From the NCBI GenBank assembly GCA_950106755.1, contig OX467082.1:34844001-34908000 (forward strand): a stretch of 64,000 nt of DNA, read 5' to 3'. The notes under the pieces were generated by a model that saw only the letters and a list, made by a program, of their open reading frames with translations, did no database searches and was not told the origin of the DNA. Made by a program: the position numbers and the translations under genes. Each line of letters opens with the position of its first letter. The first letter of the stretch is position 1. This DNA comes from Climacium dendroides. Its lineage: Eukaryota; Streptophyta; Bryopsida; Hypnales; Climaciaceae. Shown one piece after another: positions 1 to 11,336 of this stretch.

Positions 1-1465
1 GAAGCCCCACTTGTGAAAACGAGGTGTTTGGGCACAACTACACACGACAAGAGCAAGTAGACCCATATGGGCACCAGCTTGATGCCCTTGAATTGTGGGC
101 ATGTGGGAACCAAGCACTTGTTACGGAGCTTCAGTAGAAGCAAACGGCAAGCCTGGAAAATTTTAGTTTAGGTGACTTTTCACGAATGGGAAGTGTGGGG
201 AGTTTTGGATTGTGTGACCTAGTTCATTGCTTTCGGGCAATCTTGCTACTTCTTGTAGTTGTCTTTTGCTACTTCTTATTGCTTTGGTGCAACTAGAAGT
301 GACACCATTTTTTCAGTGCTTGTTGGTAAAGACTCTCCTTAATACTACAATTATATTGTATGTTTGCAAAGCATGTTGAAATAAACAAGTACACTCCAAG
401 AAGCTTTATATAACACCATTTTCTTGCTTTTCATTACAATCAAATTTCTTCACATATAACTTTTGGCAATACAAAGCCTCCTCTCCTTCAAACTATGTCA
501 GAACTAAGTTTGGGGTCTTCTTCCCAATGGGCCACCAATTAAATTGTTCCATGATAAGTTGAAAATCTCGGGTGTGTCCATTGTTTTGTTCAAATATAGT
601 GTGGCATCCACCACCCAATTAGCGAATGGAGTGCAATAAAGTAGACAGAAAAAAATAGAAATTTGGACTAGACCTATTTGTTATAAAATTCCTCCATTAG
701 AAAAAAAAATTGTACTTCACCAATGCAATTTCAAGGTGTGATAAGGGTTTCTTAAAATTCTTTATAGAAACTTTGCTTCCTGTGACCTATATACTTGTAC
801 CTTTCTATGCACAAATTTGGAGTGAAGGGAAGGAGTCTTTTCATTAATAGAAATTAAATTTGTAAAGGATATTGAGTAGGTCTTCAAAGTGAGCCCATAT
901 TATAATGCCAAAGGAACTTAATTAGTAGAAATGTGCTCAACCTATGTATATGTGGGCATAAGTAAGTTGAGTTTTCTAAAAGGCGTAGTTGGATTTGAAA
1001 ACTTAGCACAATGAAAGAATTAATGATAACAACCCATGACATTATTGAGTTAGGGAGGCTTGGAAGTCCTTTGCAAATGACATTGTAATAAGAATAAAAA
1101 CTTTTACAACAACCCACAATTCATTGACAAGTTCACATTCAAGATTTTCGTCAATGAAAGAATCCTTGATTCATGGGAAGGAAAGCCAATCCCTTACCAT
1201 GAAGTTGAAGAAAGTTAAAATTTAGTACCATTCCAAACATAGTTTAATCCATTCTATGAGTTTTCAAAAATGTGGTTTAAGCTCAACTTGTTGTAAGACA
1301 TCTGATTAATAGCATAGAACCTACATAAAATTCAATTAAAACCAAATAAACAATGGTCGACTTTAAATTTCAATTCCATTGTCTATGTCGGGGATGGTGA
1401 CAAAATCCAAACATATCATTAGAAAAAAAAGGCCTCTAGAAGGTTGTTTTGCAATGACATCCTTA
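1..1465. other. AT-rich intergenic DNA, no gene seen
   Basis: No open frame with recognisable protein similarity and no RNA gene was found. The stretch is AT-rich with short A and T runs. It ends at the 9-bp target site of the MULE MITE that follows. It may hold old decayed repeats that I could not match to others in the window. Confidence 0.5.
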
Positions 1466-2043
1466 CACGGAGAGGACACTCTCATTACATTTTGGGTACT
1501 CACGTGCGACGAAGTGATTTTTTGACCCCCTATTTACTTTGGAATAAACTATAATTTCATCTTACAATTTTGAGCTTTGTTTAACAATGACTAAAGGTTT
1601 CTATTGACAAAAATTTCAATTCCAAATAACATAAGATATGTTGTCTAGAAAAGGTTAAAAAATGAACTAAAATGGCATATTTTTCAACTAAAATATTTAT
1701 AGAGATCACATGATGATGACTATTGCATCAATATTCAACCAAAATAAACTTTCAATAGAAAGCTATTCTATAGAATTTTTTTATTTTTAAATTTTTTTTT
1801 CTTATATAATATAGGGGTGTGAAAGTTATTTTCAGATTTACAGTGTATCTTTTTTCCTTAAAAATTTATAACTAATTACTATTAGCATAAAAAAATATCA
1901 ATAATTCAAAACATTAACTTTTAAAGTAGCATAATCTATTCATAATTTTTTTTGGAAAAAAAAATTAAATTTTAGGATGTATTACATGTATTACTTTTTT
2001 TGCCGCACGTAGGGTTCTAAAACACGGGGAGTGTCCTCCCCAT
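1466..2043 (+). mobile_element. Mutator-type MITE, copy 1
   Basis: A 578-bp non-coding element. The left end reads CGGAGAGGACACTC and the right end, reverse-complemented, begins GGGGAGGACACTCC; both are followed by a related ACGTGCG motif about 30 bases further in. The flanks are acatcctta (1457-1465) and gcatcctta (2044-2052), a 9-bp duplication with one mismatch. A 9-bp duplication with long imperfect terminal repeats fits Mutator-like (MULE) non-autonomous elements. The interior is shared with the copy at 24664-25069 and, in inverted orientation, with the neighbour at 2653-3238. It encodes no protein and would need a transposase from elsewhere. Confidence 0.75.
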
Positions 2044-2652
2044 GCATCCTTAAAGATTTTTGCATTACCACTAGCGCTATAGAATCTTACTAATTGGAAG
2101 TTCACCTTGTTTGACTTTCATAAAGGATGTCAAGACTCAATGCATCAGAGGTAGGTTTCATAATGGGATACATTACAATACAAGGTGTTTATTTGTCAAA
2201 TTAAACAAAGTTAAAGTGACTTTAACTTTAAACAATTAGTAAAAGACAATAAAGAATTTTATTGATTTTGGTATTTAGCTTCTAACTGAAGCCACTTGAT
2301 TCAATGTGTTCAAAGATAGCAATAGAAGCTATTTATACAAGTAGAATAGTAGTAGATAAAACAATCTATATGGGATATGTAAATTAAAATTAATAGGAGC
2401 TCAACTGCTCATAATGAAGTTAACAACATGAATTGTGTTTAAAGTAGAATTTTAGGCCTCCTTTAGGTATAGTAGAATATTTATTTTTCAAAAATATTTA
2501 AACTAAGTGAATGTGTTTAATCAAGATAAATTAAATTTCCAAAAGTACATTTGAGATTTTGAGATTCCAACTAAAAATTATGGACAAATTTCAAAAAGAG
2601 CTTAGAAGGGACAATTTTTTTGACATTTTCAAACACCCTCTTTGAATTTTGC
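2044..2652. other. Spacer between two inverted MITEs, no gene seen
   Basis: AT-rich DNA separating the two Mutator-type MITEs. No credible open frame. If the flanking arms pair, this stretch lies in the loop. Confidence 0.5.
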
Positions 2653-3238
2653 TCGGGGGGTGCACTACAAAGGAAGTTCATGGGTGAGGAGTGACCAAAT
2701 TTTGGACCCCCTATATTATATCCTAAAATTTTATTTTATTTCTAAAAAAATATGATTAGATTTTCCTACTTTGAAAGTTTATGTTATGAATTATTGGTAT
2801 TTTTTTGTTAATAATAATTAGTTACAGATTTTAGAAGAACAAAGATATATTATAAAGCTAAAAATAACTTTCACACCCCTATATTATATAAGAAAAAAAA
2901 TTGAAAAATGAAAAAAAAATTCTATGAAATAGCTTTCTACTAAAAGTTTATTTTGGTTGAATATTAATACAATAGACATCTTCATGTGATCTCTATAAAT
3001 ATTTTAGTTGAAAAACATGCCATTTTAGTTCATTTTTCAATCCGTTCCAGACAATATACCACATGTTATTTAGGATTGAAATTTTTGGCAATAGAAACCT
3101 ATAGACATTGCTAAACAAAGCTCAAAATTTTAGATTGAAATTATAGTTTATTAGAAAGTAATTAGGAAAAGTAGAAATGGATAGTTAGGATTTGGTCACT
3201 CCTCACCCATGAACTTCCTTTGTAGTGTACCCCCCTAG
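2653..3238 (-). mobile_element. Mutator-type MITE, copy 2, inverted, with divergent ends
   Basis: A 586-bp element whose interior is the reverse complement of the MITE at 1466-2043 (arms roughly 1500-1990 and 2700-3205), but whose terminal repeats differ. The ends share about 49 bp of near-identical inverted repeat beginning GGGGGGTRCACTACAAAGG. The flank gaattttg occurs at 2644-2651 and 3239-3246, an 8-bp exact duplication that could be 9 bp with a mismatch. The length of the duplication and the long ends fit a MULE MITE. Having the same core with different termini suggests end exchange between families, or that one MITE captured the other's core. Confidence 0.7.
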
Positions 3239-3513
3239 GAATTTTGTCCACAACTTTTTATTGGAGGCTTTAAACCCCAAACACTCATATTGGTGAAACC
3301 TCAACTCCTCTTTTCCCACTTGTCCACCTTGGCAAGACAATTGGTGGAACCGCTTTTGTTTTCTTGCTTAAATTAGCGGTAAACTTGCCCACCAAACTTA
3401 CATGGAAGCTGGCCCTTTTATATACGTAAAAAAACTTTGAATCATTCCATTTGATTAATGAGATGAAAGTTATAAAGAGTTTTGATTGCAAGGATACAAG
3501 TTTTCCTTGAGAG
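3239..3513. repeat. Remnant of TTAA element family B, the target of the hAT insertion
   Basis: Bases about 3415-3495 resemble the family B interior (compare 37435-37515 and 58310-58365), with shared words such as tgaatcattccatttgatta and atgagatgaaagtta. The hAT element begins at 3514, so it landed in or beside this remnant. The continuation of family B was not recognised after 7217. Confidence 0.5.
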
Positions 3514-4251
3514 CAGTGATTTTTTTGTGGCGAATAATCGCCAAAACCCCCTGTAAAATCCGGGTAGGCGAATGAGACAGGGGAAAAAAAAAAAAAAATT
3601 CGCCTGAGGCTGACTGACGAGGTGGCTGCAGCTGCCTCATCAACCGCCCCAGCGCACGTCACATCGCCTTTTGCATACCTGAAGTTTCGCACTCCATCAC
3701 CATCGCCGCCTCCTTCGTCGTAGAGTTGTCGTCGTAGGCTTCTTTGTGGGAGCCAAGATTAGCGTACATTAATTAAGTCTGATTCGCCTCTGTGTGAGTT
3801 TTGTTTTGTGGCTGGCCGCCAGGAGTGTTCAGCGGGGTTTAGGATTTTTTGGCTTGTGTTTACATGTGCGCTGTACAGAACTGTAGATGTTGTTGCAGCT
3901 TTTCTCATTTTGGCTTCTGCAAAAGTGGGAGTTAGGTGAGACTATCTAAGAATTGAGGCGCAATTGGATCCTTGCACTCCTTTGTGGTGTGGATTTCAGG
4001 CGGATGACTTGCTCGAGGAATTTTGGGTTTGGATGTATGGATCTTGTCCAAATTAGAAATGTGGGCTTGCAGGTTGCGGAGGCGACGTTTCTTCATAAAT
4101 TGAAGAGATTCATGCCGAGTACTTCAAATGAGTATTCATCTGGCAATTCCATTTCGCATCCTATGCTTAGATTCCTTAATTCTATCGCAATTGGTTCTCT
4201 TTTGGGTCTTCTGCTTGCGTTTCTCAATTTCTGGGTTGCTGGTTCGACGTC

Positions 4252-6702
4252 ATGGCTCCAAAGCAGTCGATCATGACCAAATTTCTGTATGAGGGGAGAG
4301 GATACCATGAGGGTTCTGATGTTTGTAAGTCTCCCATGTTAGGTCAATGCAACGGAGAAGGGGAGTGTGCATCAACGGCATTATCTGACCTCGATATTGA
4401 TCCGGTACTTGTTGGCGCCTCCGCTGGTCGCGACGTGTAGGCTGTGACTTCTTTGGTGGCAGCTGAGGAGGTGGTCATCCTCGACCCAACTTCGGCGTCT
4501 ACAGCGCATGAGATGGCTCGTGCCCGACGTCTGGGCTATGAGCAGAATCGACAGTGGCAAGATTCGTCAGGTACGTTGCAGAATTTGCTCTGAGGTTGAG
4601 GGAAGGGATAAACTTCTCGTTCCAAAAATTGATTCTCTGTGGAAGCATTGCGGCAGAAGGAAGGCCACAACTTCTTTCGGAAAGGTTAAGGCAGGTGAAT
4701 ATTACTTCTTGACTAACAATGTGCATGTAAGAAATGAAAAAAAATTCTTTGCACGATTGGGGAAGGCTGGGGAGACTATGGTTCAGTAGGTGGCGCAAGG
4801 AGCAATACGGGAGCGCAAGCGGAAGATTGTTCAATTCCGGGCAATTCTCTGGTTGCTGATGCAAGGCCGACCTCTTGCTCAGTACGAGACAATGCAAGAT
4901 CTTCTCGAGCTGTTGCAGTTGCCGGACTTCCCAAAGAAACATTGGAGTAGTTCGGTGGGCTGGGACATGGCGGATCAGCTGGCTGTGGTATTAGCAGATC
5001 ACACCAAGCAGGTTCTCTCCAAAGCTTATTTTTTTCTCTAAGTGCCGATGAAGTCAATACAATTGATGCACAGTCTTGGCTCTCAATTCATGTGTACGTT
5101 TGCATTGGTTGGAAGAGAGTCCCCATTTTGTTGTCATTGAGCCGTCTTGAAGATGGCAATGGGGCTTCAACTGTGAGAGATTGCATTCAAGGAATGCTTG
5201 GACATCACTCTGGGCTTGCTGAGGGAGAAGTTGCAAAGCGTCTCATTTGTTTTGGGGCAGATGGAGTGTCCGTATTTCAGGGTAGTAGGAATGGTGTAAC
5301 TATGCAAATGAAACAACACATGGCCCCTTTCATGTTTGGGGTGCATTGCATGGCACATCGCACTAATTTGGCCGTAGAGACATTATCGAATTTGCCAATT
5401 GTGGCAAAAGTGGAAGCCTTATGTCAAGCTATGTATGCTTATTTCAGCCACAGACCTAAGCGTCACTTAGAATTTCAGAAACTTGCTGACTTAGTGGAAA
5501 CAGAAGGTCGTCGCATGCTCCGCAATGTCAAAACGCGGTGGTTGTCATTGCTAGAGCCCTTGAAGAGGGTTATGGGGGAGTACAAAACCCTCGTGGTGAA
5601 AATGTGTGAAGACGCAGCTGTGAAGGAGACCGAGCTCACTGCAAAGCAGGCTGCAGCGAAGGAGAGTGCCCGCTGCAACTATGACCTGCTGTGTGACGTT
5701 GATACTTTGCTATCTCTTCCCTGCCTCATGCCGTTACTGGATTCCGTCAATTCCTTGACGAAGTTTTCCTAGTCTAACCATGTGTTCGTGAGTGACTACA
5801 TAGCGGCTGTGAAGATTTGCCAGAGCGAATTGTACATGATGTACAGTGACACGGATACGGCATGGCAAAAACAACATTTCGAGATGTTTCACGACATCAT
5901 CCATGATCACTCATACTCCATCAGTCAGGAGTGGGTCACGGATCTCAATACCGGTGTGGAGACTTTGGCCTTCCGCATTGGAGGCCACACATATCCCGCT
6001 CGTAGCATTTGTACCTTGAGTGGCAAAAAACTCCCAGTGGGTAGGGATGACCTGGCTTCTGTGATTACCTCTGTCAAGGGTCAGTGCAAGGATGCGGCAG
6101 AGATGCTCATGTTGGAGTTGGATGTACACTTTCCTGAGGTGGAGCTCATGAACGCCTTGGGCGTAGTGTTTCCTCAATACTGGTTGCAGTCCAACTGCGA
6201 TGAGCTTTTCTCCCTGCATGTCAAGACTTTGCGCTCTCATTTTGCAGTGGTGCATACTGTGAATTTCAGGACAGAGGAGAAGCCGGCTTTGGAGCAAGTG
6301 GAGCTCATCCTTGATGGGCGTCTTCTTTCTTTGCAGATGTCTTTGTTCAAGTTAACCATGAAGTCACATGCACAAGGTGCTATGGAAGAGCCATGGGACC
6401 AAAACCCTTTGACAAAGGTTTGGGTCCGCATTGGCTAAAACGCTTTGATGCTCAACCGTCTTTCTAAGTTCATCAAGGTGGCTGAAATTGCCATTTCAGC
6501 AGTGCTGGGCAGTGTGGAGGACGAACGCACATTCTCCACTTTGAGTTTCATGAAGTCTAAGCTTCGTAATCGCCTTGGAGGGCATTTGGATACTTGTGTG
6601 AAACTCTTTTCACAGGATTTCTTCACTTTGGAGACCTTCCCTGTGAACAAAGCGATTTCTTCATGGCAGGAGGATAGATCACGACGGGGAGTAGACACGT
6701 AA
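4252..6702 (+). pseudogene. hAT transposase with BED-like zinc finger (broken frame)
   Basis: This would cut and paste the surrounding element in the nucleus. The likely start is ATG at 4252 (MAPKQSIMTKFL). A Cys-x2-Cys finger (VRCRIC, about 4571-4590) with a downstream His resembles BED-type hAT fingers. The RNase-H-like core follows: SADEV near 5041, GADGVSV near 5264 and HCMAHRTN at 5343-5366, then KTRWLSLLEPL near 5530. The C-terminal dimerisation region contains DERTFSTLSFMKSKLRNRL near 6520-6580. Architecture and sequence recall the ZNF862-like hAT group. The frame is broken by a stop at 4438, a frame change near 4560, stops at 4787, 5770 and 6436, and a one-base shift in the T run at 5029-5035. 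Between breaks similarity is continuous, so decay is slight. Translation start and possible introns are uncertain. Confidence 0.88.
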
Positions 6703-6780
6703 GGTCTGTTTCCATTAAAGCAGCAAGTTTGAAGTTCTAAGTTTTTTTATGACTTCACTAACTGGGTTGGGGGGGGTGGA

Positions 6781-6838
6781 ATTGCTCATTGCATCCGGGC
6801 AAGGCCTTTGTGGCTGGGGTTCAACTCCCCTGAGCAAT
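6781..6838 (+). other. tRNA-like cloverleaf fold with Pol III B-box-like motif
   Basis: This 58-nt stretch in the 3' non-coding part of the hAT element can fold with no unpaired junction bases. An 8-bp outer stem joins ATTGCTCA (6781-6788) to TGAGCAAT (6831-6838). Inside are a TTGC/GCAA hairpin (6789-6802), a weak 3-bp arm (6803-6815) and a T-arm-like hairpin GGGG-TTCAACT-CCCC (6816-6830). The 11-mer GGTTCAACTCC at 6818-6828 fits the B box. It is too short for a normal tRNA and no A box is convincing. It may be a tRNA-derived SINE head or a degenerate tRNA. Confidence 0.4.
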
Positions 6839-7217
6839 GTCTTGTGTTTTTTGAATGCATTTTTTTGCTTATCTTCGTCTTTATGTTGCTTTCACAATGT
6901 GTTCATGTGTCCAATTCTTGTTTGTGACATCAATGTGAAGAGCCCTAACCAAACTGTGAGGTCGCCAAAATGTTTCTCAAGCACACAATGAAGTCGCCAA
7001 AACACAGCTCAGGCAAGTGGAAGCCTCGCCGGCAACCTCGAAATTTGATATTAATTTTGAAAATTCATTCGCCACATTTGTGAACATAGAAACTGTCAAG
7101 CAGCCAACGAACACGCCAAAAGCAGGGCGAGTAGTCGCCAGGAAGCGACTGCTGCCTGAGCCTGGGCAACGGGTCGCACCCCTACCCGGGAAAGTTAAAA
7201 AAATCACTGCTTGAGAG

Positions 7218-8750
7218 GCCTCTCAACCACTATGTTGGGTGCTCTAGCATCTTTGACCTAATGAACTTCTATTTTGTTGTGGAGTTGGTAGCTTGGTGTT
7301 GTCTATAGGTTGTTTAGAAAAGCAAAAAAATTGACTAGTTTTTTGTACCTTTGTTTTTTCAATAGAAAATTTTTGAAGGGAAAAAAAATGTACTATTGTC
7401 TAGGTTGTTTATTTTGAGAGAGGTTGTCTAGGTTGTTTAGAAAAGCAAAAAAATTTGTTGAGGACTTGTCATGTAGTTATGTGTATTGTTTATGCTTATA
7501 AATAGAAATTATCCATTTGTTTCAAAAAAATAATAAATAAAAATTATGAGGAGACTATTATGAGGAGACTATTTTTTATTTTTTCAAAAAATATGAGGAG
7601 ACCTCAAATTATGAGGAGACCTAAGTGACATACAATTGAATATATCCCAAATACTCTATGTGCAATCATGATGGTTGTTTGCCCCTAGTTGGGCTTTCAA
7701 CTACTCCACTAGACTAGAATCTAGGAGTGCCTCCCCCAAGACTTTGTGAACCACAAGAAGAGGCCATTTCTCCTTAGCAAAAATGACATAATAGGCAATC
7801 CAGATGAGCTAGAGTGTTGCACTTCTAAGAACTGACTATTTTTTCTTCAACATATTATGGAGAGTAACAAGTTGTCAGATCTACACATTTTTTTGTAAAA
7901 AATTTTAAAGATGAAATCTAACCATTTGGGAAGAGTTCATAATACTTATTTTTGAAATTCAAGCGACTTGATCTTGCCATTGGTAAGGTTTTTTATTCTA
8001 AAATTTTAGTAGGGTGTATTCTACCAAGTTCATTAAAGGATCTTATAGTTAAATTTGTTAATGAATAAATATAGATGAAGATTTTAGCCTTACTTTGGAT
8101 TTAAATACTTTGAAGTAGTTTTAGGCTTGAAAACATTGAATACCTTTAGGGATTAACTTAAATATTTTGCACTATAATGTTTTGGGGATGAAATCTTTAC
8201 AATGAATTGAGAATTTGATTTTTAAAATTCAAGTACTTCACGCACTTTGATGACATTTGGCTCCAAGTGAAATTTTTTCAAGGAGAGATCTCACCTTTAG
8301 AAGAGATGGCAGCTAGCTATCTCAAAGGTATGGGTGTTCACTTGAGCCTTATTAGTCTACTTGGTTTGAGCCTTTGGACGTTGGCCTTGTTTTGGTTCAC
8401 TAGGTTGATTGTTAGACATTTGGTATTTTCTTACTTCATTTTGGTTGTCTTGTGTTTTTATTTTTTAGTTGTAGAAAATGAAAGATTTGTCGCCAAGAAT
8501 TTGGTCCCTTGGTTTTGTGTACTCTTTTTCCTTTCAATGAAATTTGTCTATGTATTTTTTTTTTTAAAAATCAAGTACATTTTTTTTTAAATCCCCTAAA
8601 AAAGTGTTTAAAAATGAAAAGAAAATGGAAGGAAAACTTACATCAAGGATATTTCTAAGATGGATTTAAAACATGTCATTCCTAATGATGAGATTATTAG
8701 AGCAAATAATTTATACACGATGAAATTTTTGTTTTGATAAATTGTGAAAA
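7218..8750. repeat. AT-rich intergenic DNA with a dispersed repeat
   Basis: No gene was seen. Bases about 7852-8165 are a diverged direct copy of about 61974-62290; both share the 20-mer atggagagtaacaagttgta or a close variant and aaatctaaccatttgggaag. Bases 7545-7622 hold four scattered copies of atgaggagac. The open frame at 8267-8590 is hydrophobic and T-rich with no recognisable similarity, and I treat it as chance. Confidence 0.5.
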
Positions 8751-9673
8751 TTAACCCCTAAAGCCCCGAGAGTGTTTTCTGTCAAAAAACACTTAGAACT
8801 ACCACTTCTGTTGCATTCACCTAAAAAAACCAAAAAAATATGTTTTTTCAAAATCCAATTGTAGGATCTTGTACTTAACTTGTTTGAAAACATGTGGTAA
8901 ATTTCATCAAATTTGACCGTATAGATTGCAAGATATGTACATCCAAAGTGAAGAAAACAAGTTTTTTCGCAACTTATTTGACTAGATTTTTTGGCTTTGA
9001 ATCTTTTTAACTAAAAATTCTTGCACTATTAATTTTGATTTTCTAAGTTTTTATGTTGAATAGATGAGTTGAGAATCTAAAGAAAAAAATCCAATAAAAA
9101 AACACTTAATTATCACTCATTAAAAATTATTAAGTAGAAGTAGGTTAAAGATTGAAGGAAAATTTTAATCATTAATAGCTTTAAGATGGAATTGACATAT
9201 AATAATCCCAATGGTGGGATAGTTCTAAAAAGCAAACCCAACCCTGTCTAATTTTTTTTTGAAAATTGTAAAAACTGCATTCATAAATAAATCCTATAAG
9301 TTATTTTTTCAAGAAGATGCTTAGATTGCCCCAAAAAATAAGATTGTCCATAACTTTCTCATAACTAGTCCAAATGGAATGAATAAAAGCTTCAAATGTA
9401 GACAAAAATATAAGATTTTAGGAAATAATATTTTACTTTTTTTTTACTTTTTTTTATTTTATTGTGTTGCTCATTGACTTCTGTTTTTAGCTTTGTGCCA
9501 TAATTTTTTCTCCCGGGCACCGATTGAAACAAAAATTATATATTCACAAAGCTCTCAGCAAACTCCACAACCTCAAAAAAAATCCAAAAAACATTCACTA
9601 CAAATTGAGACAATAAGAACCTACCTAGACCCAAATTGTCCCCTGGGGGGACAAACGGTCCTTTAGGGGTTAA
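8751..9673 (+). mobile_element. TTAA element, family A, copy A1 (full length)
   Basis: A 923-bp non-coding element bounded by TTAA on both sides, with CCCCTAAAG at the left end and CTTTAGGGG at the right. The left part carries the family signature (GTCAAAAAACACTTAGAACT, matching the AAAAAACACTCAAAACTGCC of other copies). Near the right end is the hairpin TTGTCCCC/GGGGACAA at 9636-9654. TTAA flanks with CCC-starting termini fit a piggyBac-type MITE. No transposase is encoded. Confidence 0.75.
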
Positions 9674-10047
9674 ACTCAAGAAAAAATTCTACAAGATATT
9701 TTTTTCAAGAAGATGCCTTGATTACCCACAAAACAAAACTCATCATAACTTTCACATAACTAATACAATGGAATGAATCGAAGCTCTTCTAAGTAGATAT
9801 GAATATATTCTATAAGTAAAAAAAATGAATTTAAAAAATTTGAACTTATAAGGGCATAACTGTTTCCTTGTGGCAAAGATTGGAATAAAAATTATATTCT
9901 TATAAAACTAGTGCATTGATTTCTCTTACCTCTAAAAGAAGTTTCAAAAAATTATTGTAGAATTTGATACCATAAAAATGTACCCAAATTTCTTTAAAAT
10001 CCATTCGAAAACTTTATTAATATATATTAATAAATGATTATAATATA

Positions 10048-10112
<65 letters not shown>

Positions 10113-10650
10113 AATTATTTTATTCAGAAAATTGCCGTGAGGTAGAGAATGATCGGCCATTAATAAAAGATGATTTGGAATCAGGATCACCGCTTGATGT
10201 ACTAGGCTAAAAAAGGAACCACCAATTTTTTTAAATGTTAAATATTTTTCAATTTTTCAATTTTTCAATTTAAAAAAAAAATTAGGACTACCCTTTCCAA
10301 GGTGAAGTTACTACATAAGGGCTTATTGGAAATTCCTTGGGAAATTTTTGGATTTATTAAACCCAAGAGGAGGGAATTTAGGCCTAGTGTGTCCAGTCAG
10401 TTGACTCTTCTCCGGCTGGCTGGCCTGGCGTGGGAGGGTAGAGTGGCTTTATTATGACAACTGTGAATTTGAAAAAGAAGATGCTTGGAATTGGCCGGCA
10501 TGGAAGTCGCTTTTCTGCATTTAACGTAACTCTGGAAGGACGGGCCACGGCCACTGGCTGATGAAAAAGAAAAAGAAAGAAAGAACAAACAAAAAGAAAA
10601 ATTGATGAAATGGGAGCCCCCCATGACCACTCATTTCAAGTCTCACTAAA
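9674..10650. other. Intergenic DNA with a (TA)n tract and a small GC-richer patch
   Basis: No gene was seen. Part of 9680-10010 resembles the family A interior again, so it may be an older, truncated copy. Bases about 10380-10560 are GC-richer (ctccggctggctggcctggc) and look low-copy, with no recognisable open frame. Confidence 0.4.
10053..10108. repeat. (TA)n microsatellite, about 28 units
   Basis: An uninterrupted TA dinucleotide run of about 56 bases. It is likely to be length-variable between individuals. Confidence 0.98.
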
Positions 10651-11325
10651 CTACACTAATGATGATAAATAGTGTTGGCAACACTAATCACGAAGCATAA
10701 CACTAATTGTCAACAATACGGTTAATGTTACCAACACTAAATGTCAACATAGACACTATTTGTCAACTATTGGGTATAAATCTTTTACAAGTTTGCATTT
10801 AGTGTTACCTAACTATTTCATCAAAATGTAAAAAAAAACATATAAACCCAAAAAACCTATTACATGCTCAAAAAAATTATTGCTCAGAAAAGTAAACACA
10901 ACACTAAATGCCAACTAATTGAAGTTTAGAGTGACCACGATAAAAATCCAGGAAATTCTAATTACAACATAACGTTATTTATCATCATTAGTGTAATGAT
11001 GGTATTCAGTGTTATGTTACTAATAGTGTTACCTGGCCTTTTACTCCACACACTCTAAATTCCAAGTAGTTTGTATATAGAGTTGGTAACATTAAAACTG
11101 TTTTGATTCCCTGCCTTCCCCTCTCTCCCTCTTCCCTCCCTCCCTACAATTTAATGAAATAATATGTAACACTAAATGTAAACTTGTAAAACATTTATAT
11201 CTAATAGTTGACAATTAGTGTTTGTGTTGAAATTTAGTATTAGTAACATTAAGAAAATTGTTGGCATTTAGTGTTATGCTTTGTAATTAGTGTTGCCAAT
11301 CCTATTTACCATCATTAGTATAGTG
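10651..11325. mobile_element. Long fold-back element with CACTAATGATGATAAATAGTG ends
   Basis: Left and right arms of roughly 180 bp are imperfect reverse complements. Bases 10651-10830 pair with about 11155-11325, with matches such as aacactaaatgtcaacat against atgtaaacttg and its neighbours. The outer ends contain CACTAATGATGATAAATAG and its complement. A further copy of the terminal motif lies inside at about 10968-10995, suggesting a nested or rearranged unit. The same terminus ends the short element at 55523-55743. No coding capacity is seen. The superfamily is uncertain; TA flanks would allow a Tc1/mariner-type origin. Confidence 0.65.
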
Positions 11326-11336
11326 TGGCTTGTATT

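Larger units (their letters stand above)
3514..7209 (+). mobile_element. Complete hAT-superfamily DNA transposon
   Basis: A 3,696-bp element with perfect 13-bp terminal inverted repeats, CAGTGATTTTTTT at 3514-3526 and its complement at 7197-7209. It is flanked by a perfect 8-bp target duplication, CTTGAGAG at 3506-3513 and 7210-7217. An 8-bp duplication, CAG-starting termini and an hAT-type transposase with a C-terminal dimerisation motif define the superfamily. Near the ends are several copies of TCGCCAAAA or close variants (3538, 6962, 6994, about 7113), probable transposase-binding sites. The undamaged ends suggest a fairly recent insertion, whereas the transposase frame is broken, so this copy was probably moved by an intact relative or has decayed since. 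Confidence 0.93.

Noticed and set aside
3953..4276. 107-codon frame at the start of the hAT element as an extra transposon gene
   Set aside because: It overlaps the better transposase start at 4252 in another frame and has no recognisable domain.
8267..8590. Hydrophobic 107-codon open frame
   Set aside because: T-rich composition alone explains the Phe/Leu-rich translation; no family resemblance and no neighbouring gene structure.
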